A stretch of 64,000 nucleotides of DNA from NCBI GenBank assembly GCA_949825045.1, contig OX463806.1:43672208-43736207 (forward strand). The letters run 5' to 3'. How positions within the stretch are numbered: the stretch's first letter is position 1; each line of letters opens with the position of its first letter. The translations under genes were made by a program, and so were the position numbers. Below, piece after piece: positions 45,871 to 56,019 of this stretch. The DNA comes from Argyresthia goedartella. Taxonomy: Eukaryota > Arthropoda > Insecta > Lepidoptera > Argyresthiidae. Below the pieces are notes generated by a model. That model saw nothing but the letters and a program-made list of their open reading frames with translations. It made no database searches and had not been told where the DNA came from.

Positions 45871-46249
45871 GGAATGTTTAGTTTTTGTTCGTTGGAATTC
45901 AATCTGACCAATGCCGACTTTGCAATAGCGCTACAGAAACCATACAACACTTCACCGGAGCTTGTAAATTCATAGTACAAACTGACTGTAATCACAGACA
46001 CGATCAAGTAGCATCTATAATCCATCAACACTTCGCACATAAATATAATTTCATCAAAAAAAGAACCCTATTACAAATACAAACCAGAAACTGTCTTAGA
46101 AAATAACCGCGTGAAAATTTATTGGAATAGAACGATAAAAAATGACAAAACAATCCATTACAATAAACCAGACATTACCATCCATGATAAAAACACGGAG
46201 ACAGTATATTTAATTGACGTCGCTATTCCAAAAACACATAATTTAAGGG
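45871..46249 (+). pseudogene. LINE reverse-transcriptase C-terminal region, first part
   Basis: Plus-strand frames read C-R-L-C-N-S-A-T-E-T-I-Q-H, then H-R-H-D-Q-V-A-S-I-I-H-Q-H, a stop, then K-I-Y-W-N-R-T-I and H-Y-N-K-P-D-I-T-I-H-D-K, and Y-L-I-D-V-A-I-P-K-T-H-N-L. The sequence 'C..C....ET..H', 'NRPDI...D' and 'YLIDIAIP..HN' marks the C-terminal region of a widespread group of non-LTR elements. An unrelated segment interrupts it at 46,250. The clade is not assigned. Confidence 0.75.
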
Positions 46250-46785
46250 GCATTATAAAACGATCGAATAAAAAACTAATTGAGCGAATGATCACTGCGG
46301 AAATACTTAAAATGAGCGAAAAAAAGACTGAATTGAGCATTTTTTTTAATAATAATAAAATCCAGAACGAGCTTACAAAAAGTGGGCATTTCAGATATAA
46401 AAATTCTAGCCGTGCGACCAAATTACTAAGTGAGCGACTAGAAATACAGAGAAGGCAACTTCAATAACGGAATACAGACAGCCAAATGTGGCTAGAGTAG
46501 GTCATTGTGGCTAAATTTCAATTGAACTATAGGTTAGGTTATAATATAACTTAGAAGAAGCAACCCCGGAGCGTAGCGGAACGGAGAGTATGCAAAGAAA
46601 AGCTTCTAATTTTGTATTTTAAGTAACTCAAATTAATGTTTGTAAGTTGTGTTCTGTTGATTTCATTTCGTCACTCGAAGTCAGTCGCTCACTTAGTAAT
46701 ATAATAACCTAAATTAATTAATTTTGTCACTTAAAACTTTAATTTACAGTCACTCGTTTAAATACTACCCATAATTTAACAACCA
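46246..46785. mobile_element. Insertion with a 10-bp target duplication inside the LINE
   Basis: CATAATTTAA occurs immediately before GGGGCATTATAAAACG (near 46,240) and again after AAATACTACC (near 46,776), exactly bracketing the part that breaks the LINE protein. The ends are loosely inverted (GGGGCATTATAAAACGATCG against GGTAGTATTTAAACGAGTGA). An inner perfect inverted pair TTACTAAGTGAGCGACT / AGTCGCTCACTTAGTAA lies at about 46,423 and 46,683. A 9-10-bp duplication suggests a Mutator-like non-autonomous element. Confidence 0.65.
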
Positions 46786-47060
46786 CACACGCAACTAAAC
46801 TAGCCAAATATACAGACTTATCTATAGAACTGAAGACTCAATGGAAAGTCAACACAGTGCTAACGATACCGATCATAATCTCAACAACTGGAATCATACC
46901 GAAGGCACTATACAATAGCCTGCATTTGCTAAATATGAAACCACCCGCCTTCATCCTGCTGCAAAAAGCACTGATTCTTAATAAAAAGAACATGTAGGAT
47001 ATTTTGAAAATTTTAAGGAAACTCATAGATCTTTAGCACTTGGCTAAGGCCCGTGTTCAG
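46786..47060 (+). pseudogene. LINE reverse-transcriptase C-terminal region, second part
   Basis: After the insertion the LINE protein resumes: K-Y-T-D-L-S-I-E-L-K-T-Q-W-K-V-N, then IPIIISTTGIIPKALYNSLH and a final Q-K-A-L-I-L-N-K. 'IPI.IS..G..PK.L..SL..L' and 'LQKA.IL' are the last conserved pieces of the same LINE group. The order and strand agree with 45,871-46,249. Confidence 0.75.
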
Positions 47061-47104
47061 GGCTAACTGTAACCTCCTAGAAGAAGAGTGAACAAAACTA
47101 AGAA

Positions 47105-47285
47105 ACGAATAATAATAATAATTTATTGCATCATAAAAAGTTTATATTTTGTTACAGACAAAGTTCTTAGCTTAATTAGGTATTAGTAGGGACATCTGGA
47201 ACCCAAGGAAGAAATACCTGCATTTCAGGCTCCAGTGTTCTTCTAAAATAAGGTGTGTTGCTAATTTTGTAAATATATCTTACAG
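47105..47285 (-). mobile_element. LINE 3' end with (ATT)n tail
   Basis: AATAATAATAATTTATTGCATCATAAAAAG on the plus strand is the inverse of a LINE tail and resembles 4,367-4,400. It contains no coding sequence. Confidence 0.5.
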
Positions 47286-47537
47286 TGCAGATTAAAAAGT
47301 TAATACAATGCCGAAAATAAATTACGTTAACAAATAATTAACAATACTTCGAAAAATTTGAGACTATTAATATAAAAATGATATGTGAGTGGCCTCTCTT
47401 TGAGTTGTATGAGTTGTGTGAGTGTGTGTGAGAGGGTGTGTAGATATATACTACTGTGTTGAACAGGAAATATCATATGTAGTAGTAGTTTATGTGACTG
47501 ATAGATAATGCATAATTATGTACAGTTACATGCACTA

Positions 47538-47840
47538 GTTTATCTACACACATATCATAAGCTCTCTTTGATGTGTTCAGGAACCGCATGTTTGACCGGC
47601 ATTGTGGCATTGAGTTTGTTCTGTAGTACCAACTTCACAGACAAAGTAGGGACGGCACGCAGGCGGGCGTCGGCGTTCGAAATTTGAATGTCATAATATG
47701 TAGAAAATTTACACATTATGGTCATAATGTTCAATATTCAGAAAAGAAATGAGTTTTTACAAAGTAGTTTAACATTATGCTGATCGTAACGTGGTTTTTG
47801 GACGCAGTAAAGAGGGTTTATGATATGTGTGTAGATAAAC
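47538..47840. mobile_element. Inverted-repeat element (GTTTATCTACACACATATCATAA), copy 2
   Basis: GTTTATCTACACACATATCA + TAA at 47,538 pairs perfectly with TTATGATATGTGTGTAGATA + AAC ending at 47,840. The interior matches the copies at 43.1 and 62.1 kb. Confidence 0.9.
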
Positions 47841-47860
47841 ATATTAATCAATGACAAAAA

Positions 47861-48330
47861 CTATAAGAGATAAGTTAATAAATATAACATACATATATAG
47901 TTATAATTCATTTTAATGTATGATATATCATTTAACGATTGTAGGAGATAATCGGTTTGATCATATGATAGAGTTTTTAGAAATTTGGAAACTGCAGCTT
48001 TTAGATAATGAATGTTGAGAGAGTATAAATGAACTTGTCTATTAATTCTATTATAAATGAAAAGACCCAGGAAACAAAAAAAAATATGAGAAAAGGATGT
48101 TTTAAAAGTATGTGACTGTAAGAAAACTCTGTCATCGCGGCGTTTTATACGGAAGTCGGGGTTAAACTCTGAAGAGGAATGTTGATTACGAATTACTTGA
48201 CAAATAAAAAGTTGTCGTACTGTAAGGACATCACAGAAATTATGAAGTTGTTCGGTAGAAAATAGGTAGGGTTTGAAAATACAAACTTTTAAGACTGCTC
48301 TTTGAGCTCGTTCCAGTTTCAAAAGTAGGG
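47861..48330 (-). pseudogene. CR1/jockey-like LINE, C-terminus of reverse transcriptase
   Basis: The frame runs 153 codons from M-K-L-E-R-A-Q-R-A-V-L-K-V and includes V-L-T-V-R-Q-L-F-I-C-Q-V and F-L-G-L-F-I-Y-N-R-I-N-R-Q. '(L/M).(L/V)ERAQRA.LKV' and 'VRQLFI' are C-terminal landmarks shared with the copy at 56.0 kb. It is truncated at a (TA)n microsatellite at 48,337, so the polymerase domain is missing. Confidence 0.85.
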
Positions 48331-48744
48331 TTTATATATATATATATATGTATATATCAAATATATCTTTGCATTCGAGAAATTTTGTGAGGTTAGCTTT
48401 ATAACATAACTCGGTTGCTTTACTGAGCAGACTATGAATATTTTGAAAATAATGGTTGATACTATATCAACGCGAGTAAGGATTTTCATGAATCTTGATA
48501 TAAACGAATGGTAGATGTAGGATCAAATCGGCGTGACAAAGTTCAGATAATATTCTGAAAAGGAGACATACATTATTACGAGTGAGCTGTTTTTTTTATT
48601 TCGTTTAATGGTATTAAGATTAAGAATAGCGCCGATAAATGCAAAGGGTCACATTATTTTTGGTATCTACTTTTATAGTGCCTTTCCAGACAGGGTATAA
48701 AACCTAACGTAACCTGTGGTGTTGTTTTAGTTAGACAAAATCAC

Positions 48745-49415
48745 CCGTTTAATAAGCAGGCTCGCGGGAAGGTGAATGAATGTTTGGATGTTTCTTTACT
48801 TTTAGAAATGTTTTCTTGCGCTTTTTTGCGACTAAAACGCATACGATACTGCAGGGCTCGGATTTACTCGTCGTATGTAAGATTATCGTTTGTATTGTAT
48901 AGGGAGTTAAGTATATGCGGCTTATCTCCGTATAGTTCAGAGGGGATGCATTGAGTGGTAGCATGAGTAGTAGTATTATATAAAACAGAGGAGCGCAGTG
49001 GCCAGATAACAATTTCAGTCATTTTGATTCTCATTCACGAAAGATTTTAGTCATCCTTTTAGTGTGGCATGACTGAGTTCCAGGGCTCCGTTTGTTTGAG
49101 GATGGCAAGGCGTTGAAAATAAGGATTTTATTTTAAAGACATTTGTGATTTGCCAGAGGTCAGGTGTAAAACATGTACCAAGGTCAGTTAGTATCATTTT
49201 AGGAATGCCAAAAAGAGACACGAAATGGATTAGATTACGTGCTACTTAATCGCTTGTTGCAGTGATCATCGGGTAAGTGCAGGAGAATTTCATAAGATCG
49301 TCTTGAAGTGTGAGTATAAAACGTAAATTTTGCAGGCCTGCTTCAGGAAGGGTGCCAACTAAATCGAGGGCTAGGCGCTCAAAAGGCTTAGCGCTGTATG
49401 AGCTGGATGTGGTGA
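48745..49415 (-). pseudogene. Ty3/gypsy integrase remnant
   Basis: The minus strand carries, in one frame with several stops, the first catalytic aspartate region (L-A-L-D-L-V-G-T-L-P), the second (L-T-D-L-G-T-C-F) and the glutamate region (H-P-Q-T-N-G-A-L-E-L-S-H). This is the D,D(35)E core of a retroviral-type integrase. A conserved downstream block with F-S-R-K-K-A-Q-E-N-I follows near 48,810. At least five stops show it is inactive. It lies between the reverse-transcriptase part (49.6-50.1 kb) and the env-like remnant, the correct order for a gypsy element. Confidence 0.85.
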
Positions 49416-49599
49416 TACACTAGCCTAGATGTAAACACGGATGTGGCTACATCTAGGCTAGTATGTTTTAGTTACTTTCATGTCCTTTGGTATCATGTTA
49501 TTTTTTTTTAAGTTTATCTCAGCAGAATCAATATCAATTTGATGAAAACTGAAACAAGGTCAAGCGTGGAGAAGAACTTAGAATGCCTTAATTGATCGA

Positions 49600-50110
49600 G
49601 TGTATCAGTAATAAGTGGGATTGCATACACTCGATTACTGTTACGTCATTTAGACGTCTATAATCAATGCGCCATTTCCTTTGACCTGACGTATCCATTT
49701 TTGGATCACAGAGTCCTTGTATGGATTGTCCCAAGGAGATATGGAAGGTTTTATAATATTTTGATCTAACATCTTCTTGATTTATTTATGGACTTCTTGT
49801 CGATGACATTCGGGTAATCTGCAGGACTTAGCGTTGATGGGTCCAGCATTGCCGCTATTGATTGAGTGTCGTAGGGCGTCAGCGTGAGTTAGGGGGTCAC
49901 CCTCGAGATAGAAAATGTCTGCGTAGTTGCTACAACATTCTAAAAACAACTTTTTTTACTTCGCTGTTAGGATGCTCGTGACGAATGAGGTCCAATACGC
50001 GTTGTGAGAATTAGAGGAGGCATAATCTAGGTGGTCTCATGGTGGGTTCAGCGGAACTTTCATGGAGAGCGGAGTAATCAATCGGGATGATTTTTACGTT
50101 ACAGTCTTTA
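49600..50110 (-). pseudogene. Ty3/gypsy reverse transcriptase, N-terminal part
   Basis: The minus strand reads G-D-P-L-T-H-A-D-A-L-R-H-S-I, then G-P-I-N-A-K-S-C-R-L-P-E, a stop, and I-K-P-S-I-S-P-W-D-N-P. 'GD.LTH.....H.I.....PIN...(R)LPE' and 'I.PS.SPW..P' are the fingers region of gypsy reverse transcriptases. The palm with the YxDD motif, RNase H and the start of integrase are absent: about 190 bp of unrelated sequence separates this piece from the integrase piece. Confidence 0.8.
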
Positions 50111-50148
50111 ATTTCTATAGGGAAATCAGTTGTGCTTAGAATATATAT

Positions 50149-50666
50149 GTTACCGGCAATCTGTATAATGCAGGTATTCTAGATAATACCTGGGGCGTTC
50201 AGGCAATGTATGAAATATTATTAATATTAATGTCCATTACATACTCTACCTAGGTAATACATACATTGCCCAGAGGTTATATAGAATAGCTACTTGGCCA
50301 CCGGCAATGTGTAAAATAAATAGATTTTGGTAGAATATCAGGGCAAAACAGGGCGGTAGCTTAGGTGAAGGGTTGAGGGGGTGAGCGAAGCGAAGCCCCT
50401 TTATACCTTCGTGTTAGGTTGAAAATAACAACAAAAAGTAACCATGTTCAACCTAACACGAAGGATAAGCTACCGCAGTGTTTTACGCTTTTACATACAT
50501 TACCGGCTGCGCATTGGGTTATGCTGCACGCTGCGCGCTGCAATATATAATACCTAGAAAAAGTATAAAAATAAATATTTTTTCATATATTACCTGTACG
50601 TTTTAGGCATTATATATTATTGCCTATAGATTATTATAATACCGGATTATACAGATTGCCGGTAAC
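50149..50666. mobile_element. 518-bp element with 21-bp perfect inverted ends and a nested short repeat
   Basis: GTTACCGGCAATCTGTATAA + T at 50,149 is perfectly inverted at 50,646-50,666. Inside, 50,340-50,500 carries the GGTAGCTTAGGTGAAGGG...CCTTCGTGTTAGGTTGAA repeat and then its own inverse (TTCAACCTAACACGAAGG). It sits between gypsy protease and reverse transcriptase sequence. Confidence 0.9.
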
Positions 50667-50699
50667 AGATACATACATTAACGCGTTTGTTGTTTTTTA

Positions 50700-51264
50700 T
50701 ATTGTTTATACAGTTAGCTTAATAAACTCAGTCACTGATTGTATGATCAACGATGAGTCCTTCTTTCATTTCATTTGATTTCAATTTGAAACGGCACATA
50801 CGATAACGGTTTGAAAGTGCAGGGATTATGTAGGATGGTTGATTTAAGCTGTGGCCACGTAGGGTAATAGATTTCGTTTTATAGTTGTTTGAAAATATAT
50901 ATCGTTCGAATCAAAGATGCGCAAGGAATCGTAACCTATTATACCGTCATATTTGAGATTTATTCTGTCCTTGATGACGTGAAATGTATATGCAATATTT
51001 TTGTCTTGAAGGCGGAATTCTAATTGTAAAGAGCCCAGTGTTTCTCAATACGAGTCTGTGACATTAATTAACTCCTTTTAGTTTGAATAATTCAGATGTG
51101 TGGGGAAGCTTTGTTTCGAAACTGGAATACTTGACAATGCTGACACTTGCTCCAGTGTTAAGCAGGAAACTGGAATACTTGACAATGCTGACACTTGCTC
51201 CAGTGTTAAGCAGGAAACTGGAATACTTGACAATGCTGACACTTGCTCCAGTGTTAAGCAGGAA
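50700..51264 (-). pseudogene. Ty3/gypsy protease remnant with triplicated active-site segment
   Basis: On the minus strand the sequence L-L-N-T-G-A-S-V-S-I-V-K-Y appears three times, encoded by three 48-bp copies (51,121-51,264). After it come frames with Y-D-G-I-I-G-Y-D-S-L-R-I-F near 50,900. The family normally has D-T-G-A or D-S-G-A at the catalytic site; all three copies here have asparagine in place of the aspartate. Stops occur downstream. An inactive relic. Confidence 0.75.
51121..51264. repeat. 3 x 48-bp tandem repeat within the protease active site
   Basis: Unit ACTGGAATACTTGACAATGC + TGACACTTGCTCCAGTGTTA + AGCAGGAA, three copies starting at 51,121, 51,169 and 51,217 with no visible differences. 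Confidence 0.97.
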
Positions 51265-52016
51265 GCAGAGAGGTTTCTTGGAATACGGTATAGTTAAGTA
51301 AATAAAAGCTAAGGATATTTTTTTACATGGTGCTTTTGTTTCATAGCAAGGTAAGTGAGAATTAATGTTTTTTAGGGATACTAGTGCAAGGCTTTATTTC
51401 ATGAATTATCTTAGAAAATTGCGACAGATTCAATGAGGGATTTTCGTTGCGGGATCCGGCAACAACATCAGCATACGTTCTGGTTATGCATGGTCTCGTA
51501 CAGGAGTCAGAGTGAGATTCAGTAACGATGGATTTTGAAGATTTTAAGTAGGACTCAACTTATAAGTTTAGAATCAGTGGTGGTTGAAATGATATACTCC
51601 TATCATTTTTTCGAGTTGTCGAAGATTTCGTATGAATCAGCTGATTCTGCTTACAAGATTTAGGAAGAGAATTGGAACAAGATTCAGCGGCCCGATTTTA
51701 ATAAGATTCAGTACAAGATATAGTGGCGGACTTGGTACAAGACGCAGCGGGCGACTTAGTACGCTATTTAGTACGATATACAGCGAGTGACATAGTACAA
51801 GATACAGCGGGCATGTCAATACTATGTTCTTTAGATTTCGGCAGATACGAGACTGAAATCCTGTGTAGTTTAAAGATTGATTGTTCTTGTTGATTTTTTG
51901 AAATTGACCCTTATATACTACGATGTTAGGTGCGCTTGCACTTGTTATTTGAGAACTGTTCGTGGTCGGTTAGTAAGAATTTGCAGAATTGAAGCGCATG
52001 TTGTTATTGTATAGTC
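51265..52016 (-). other. Gypsy gag-protease spacer, degenerate
   Basis: Lies between the gag zinc-knuckle array and the protease. A loosely repetitive stretch at 51,655-51,810 (AGATTCAG.GG.G, AGTACAAGATACAGCGGG) has no recognised product. Confidence 0.45.
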
Positions 52017-52533
52017 TTTTGCGACATTCGTTCTTGGTATGGCCTATATTTTGCGACATTCGTTCTTGGTATGGCCTATATTTTGCGACATTCGTTCTTG
52101 GTATGGCCTATATTTTGCGACATTCGTTCTTGGTATGGCCTATATTTTGCGACATTCGTTCTTGGTATGGCCTATATTTTGCGACATTCGTTCTTGGTAT
52201 GGCCTATATTTTGCGACATTCGTTCTTGGTATGGCCTATATTTTGCGACATTCGTTCTTGGTATGGCCTATATTTTGCGACATTCGTTCTTGGTATGGCC
52301 TATATTTTGCGACATTCGTTCTTGGTATGGCCTATATTTTGCGACATTCGTTCTTGGTATGGCCTATATTTTGCGACATTCGTTCTTGGTATGGCCTATA
52401 TTTTGCGACATTCGTTCTTGGTATGGCCTATATTTTGCGACATTCGTTCTTGGTATGGCCTATATTTTGCGACATTCGTTCTTGGTATGGCCTATATTTT
52501 GCGACATTCGTTCTTGGTATGGCCTATATTTTG
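52017..52533. repeat. 16 x 32-bp tandem array derived from the gag zinc knuckle
   Basis: GCGACATTCGTTCTTGGTAT + GGCCTATATTTT repeats with an exact 32-bp period from 52,021 to 52,501, with no visible differences between copies. Minus strand, each unit reads I-G-H-T-K-N-E-C-R-K, the second half of a retroviral CCHC zinc knuckle; the first half (C-G-Y-C-K) lies just outside at about 52,540. Because 32 is not a multiple of three, all three plus-strand frames stay open, which creates spurious frames of 166-214 codons. Confidence 0.95.
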
Positions 52534-52539
52534 CAGTAG

Positions 52540-53170
52540 CCGCAAATTTTCGGTGTCAGAAAATTGGGAGAGTGTTAGTTGTATGTCGGGTTTGTGTGAG
52601 AACTAGTAGAGGCTTGAGGTTGATTATTGCCTTATTGGGTTTAATATTAAGGCTGAGGCCGAACGTGCTAAGACCGTTCATTACGATCCTTTTTGTTACG
52701 GACTCACTCAGATGAGGAATGTCCCGTTTTATGATAGACATTACTGGTCTTCGTGGCCTTGGATTTGGAGAGGTTGAGATTAAACAACTTCTCTTCCACA
52801 ATCGCGATCCACAATTGCTCCGATTCGATGGATTGCGGCATCTAACTATATGCAAGAAACTGGAGTAAGGGCCTAGCAAAAATGTATATGACTTTGCTTA
52901 CAGTTTTGAAGCTCTAAAAGAAGGTGAGTTGAATTCTTCTCTTCGGTGAATGTGGTCTTAAGAAAGTGTTTTATTTCGGACCATGTCTGGAAGGTATTTA
53001 AACAGCGAGTTGTTGGTGCTTTCCCTTCCAGCTGATATTTACATAGGACATTAGGTTGTTAGCTTTTTCACAGTTTGTAAGGAAGGCGCGTAGCGATTCG
53101 CGATTCCCATCGTAGGATTTAATAAATTTAGATAAAACGGATAATGTTATTTTGTAACCCATTTTACTTT
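52540..53170 (-). pseudogene. Ty3/gypsy gag remnant
   Basis: The minus strand near 53,160 starts M-G-Y-K-I-T-L-S-V-L-S-K-F-I-K-S-Y-D-G-N, then L-R-A-F-L-T-N-C-E-K-A-N. 'F..Y.G....L..F...C..A' is the opening of the gag capsid in errantivirus-like gypsy elements. Several stops and a frameshifted centre follow, and the piece ends at the zinc-knuckle array. Confidence 0.65.
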
Positions 53171-53754
53171 TGGGTGAATCAGCGATTGCTCACGAATCAG
53201 ATTCGGATGTATAACTATCAGAACTTGTGGATGAATTTTCCTATTCTTTTTTATAGAAAGAGACATGTATAAGGCAGAACAGAGCATATAGAGCTTTAGA
53301 TTAAACTTAGAGTCTTATGAACTTTGTGTCAAATCTTATCACTACATAGGCTAACTTCAGATTTCACTAGTTAATGATAGAAAAATGTCTCACAGAATAA
53401 ACACGATGCTCAGGAACATTTTTGGGTATTTGTGTTACCAGGCCGATGAAATACTTGCAACGTGACGAGTTGATGAGCCATGGAGTCGTCTTACGGTAGT
53501 GCGGCGAAGTCACGTTGTCAAAGCGGACCATGGGAAAAGCGGGCGGGGGCTCACGCACCGGGCTGGTTCGGAGGCTTATCGTAGGGTGGCCCACGACTGT
53601 GTTTCAGGATGCGGGCTCAACAACTGGTTACGTTGAGGCTGACCTGCGATCCAGAGAGGAGCTGCGGACTCAGCTGATGCCGAGATTTATCGTCGAGCTG
53701 ATGAGGCTGCCTGTTTGTGTTCGGATACCGGGACTTCTACGGAAGCCACTTGCG

Positions 53755-53771
53755 TTATCCCACCGCTGCCA
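53755..53771 (-). other. Primer-binding site of the Ty3/gypsy element
   Basis: Minus strand TGGCAGCGGTGGGATAA lies six bases after the end of the 5' LTR. TGGCAGCGGTGGGAT is complementary to the 3' end of a serine-type tRNA (from general knowledge of insect retroelements). Confidence 0.65.
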
Positions 53772-53777
53772 GGAATT

Positions 53778-54050
53778 TGTTATAAGGCAGTCCCTGTTAG
53801 AGTTTAAAAAGAAAACTCTTTGATACACACAAACACTTTACTATGAATTCACAATCCAAAAATATAAAAGTACTGAATATTCAAATTACATCAATACACT
53901 CGCGGCGACTTGACCTCATTCATACAATGAGATGAGATGAGAAAGGTAGAGAAAATATCAATACAAATCTATGCCAAATAACTTGTGTACTTAGATAAGT
54001 AAGGCTTTGTTGTCATTACGGCCGACTGCTTCGCTGCCATATAAATTAGA
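53778..54050 (-). mobile_element. 5' LTR of the Ty3/gypsy element (diverged)
   Basis: The minus-strand end AGGGACTGCCTTATAACA and the stretch with AAAAGTACTG.ATATT.AAATTACATCAATACAC match the 3' LTR at 44,806-44,935. Similarity fades above about 53,915, so the outer boundary is uncertain. Confidence 0.6.
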
Positions 54051-56019
54051 CACATCGCTAGTAAGCGGCGTCTCAAAACTCAAAGTATGGAAACCTGACA
54101 GTAGGCGCTGTTCTGCGTGTATGTGCCTGTATGTAAATGTTAATGTGATAGGTAACGAGAATAAAGCCTCGCCCTACTACTTCAGCCTTTACCTGACTGA
54201 TATGTTTGATCTATCATCAAGCTAACCAACTCAAGCGTTAAACTTCAATCAATCAATACGATTTCTCTACTACTTCTACGAGTTGTTTGATGTGAACTTG
54301 GACCTCTTAAGAAATTCTTCGATACCACTTATTTTATAAATCAAGGACTTTTGTCCGCTTCAGTAACTACCTGTTGAACCTACACGTGTGTACTGGTTGC
54401 ATCAGTAAGGCGTAGTTATTGTTTAGAGGGTGGTGGGTGATGTTAGGTACATCATTCTGAACAACTCTTATTAGATCTGAGTTACTTTAATTTTTAATTC
54501 TTCATCTCCGATTAAATATCAAATGACCGTCTTTAAAATCACTAAAGGCTTCTTTCAAGTGGACCAGGTGCAGGCACTTTAACACCCTGAAGAAGGGAAA
54601 AACTATTCGTGTTACAGGAGAGCCTTCCCAAATCCCGATGAAATATATATTATGAAGACATACTTTTCCTTCAATGTGTATGTTTGAAAACTTTATATGT
54701 CTATACGAAAAAATATACTAAATCGATGTTTCTTTCTTGGGACCTAAAAATAATTGATATGGTTTGTAAAAAACATTTTATATTATTTTTTATATTTTTG
54801 ATGACCATGACATATTGTACAAGTTAGATTAATTAAGACTTATTTTTGCTATTTTTGTATTTTGTATTAATACCAACATGACATGTAATATTACGAATAT
54901 TAACCTAACCTATTACGAATAAACGTCTTATGTCTTATGTCTTATTCAATGGTTTTCAAAAAATAAATAAATATTTTTCGCAATTTTCTGCCGCAGGGAC
55001 CAACTTTACAGCCTTGTGGCAGTGTGAGCTGTAGCTTTATTTTAATAATAAAAAAATGTGTTCATTTTTGAAGATATTTCCACATACTCAGCAACGTAAT
55101 TTTTTGCCTCTTCTCTACATTGGATCACTGTGGGAGAAGCAGGACCGAGAAACTCCCACGATTGATTTTTTTGATCCCTTTTAAAAATTGGTTGTGGCAA
55201 TGAAAATATAACAATATTAATTATTATAATTAATAATCAGGAATCAGTTATTACAAAATTCTTAACAGTAAGTTCTGTGTTGCGTTAGACTTACTCCATT
55301 CAGTCCCGTCATTTAAGTAATCTTGAACATTCTAATACCGCTTTATCGACAAAGTCGCTTTAACATGCCTTTTAAGGCATGTGTCTTGTTGTTTTTAATA
55401 AGGCTGTGTCCAAAATTTCAAGCACCACGAGTCAAGTTGCTAATTTTACTGATACACTCGCCTTAAATCGGTTTCACAGTGAAACAGAGAGATGCCCCTT
55501 ACAAACCCCTAAAATATTACTTCACCTTTCTATAACACCCTGTTAAGCTAGGTATTAATAAAACCTACGATTTAAATTGTATTTGTGCATTCAAAGTATT
55601 TCATAGTCTTGACAGGTGACAAGGTAGGGTCGTAGGATATTATACTATACCAGCCTACCTACCTACTGCAGGCAAGGCGTATGTATGTATGTATATATGT
55701 ATGTGTGTTATTACAAAGGGAATGTAGAGACAAAGGGAACAAAGCTTGTTGCGACAGTTGGTATTTGATAGTGGGTAGTATCAGGGGAACCATTATACCA
55801 AATCGTGCTAAGTGGAATGATCTAGCTGTCTGACTTAATTGGAAGTGAAGCTTGCAATTGTATTATTATTCTAGTGACTCGAATACTAACTGCTCAAGGC
55901 ATGGGCCACAGCGAGTCACTCCTGAAGTGGCTCAGCTGGAACCGTCGCTGAAGTAAATAGTAGGTACCTATTAGGGTTAGCTTGGTAAAAATAATTCATA
56001 TACTTTATTTATTGAACCT
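54051..56019. other. No gene recognised
   Basis: AT-rich. A plus-strand LINE tail lies at 54,780-54,950 and ends AATAAACGTCTTATGTCTTATGTCTTATT. A TATG-type microsatellite is at about 55,680. Confidence 0.45.

Noticed and set aside
51989..52715. Three plus-strand frames of 166-214 codons with a 32-residue repeat (hydrophobic, membrane-like)
   Set aside because: The 32-bp array has no stop in any plus-strand frame, so all three are open by construction. The meaningful strand is the minus strand, where each unit is half a zinc knuckle.
53367..53823. Frames of 75-102 codons in a GC-richer block as a host gene
   Set aside because: The block lies between the primer-binding site and gag of the gypsy element and is best explained as its leader.
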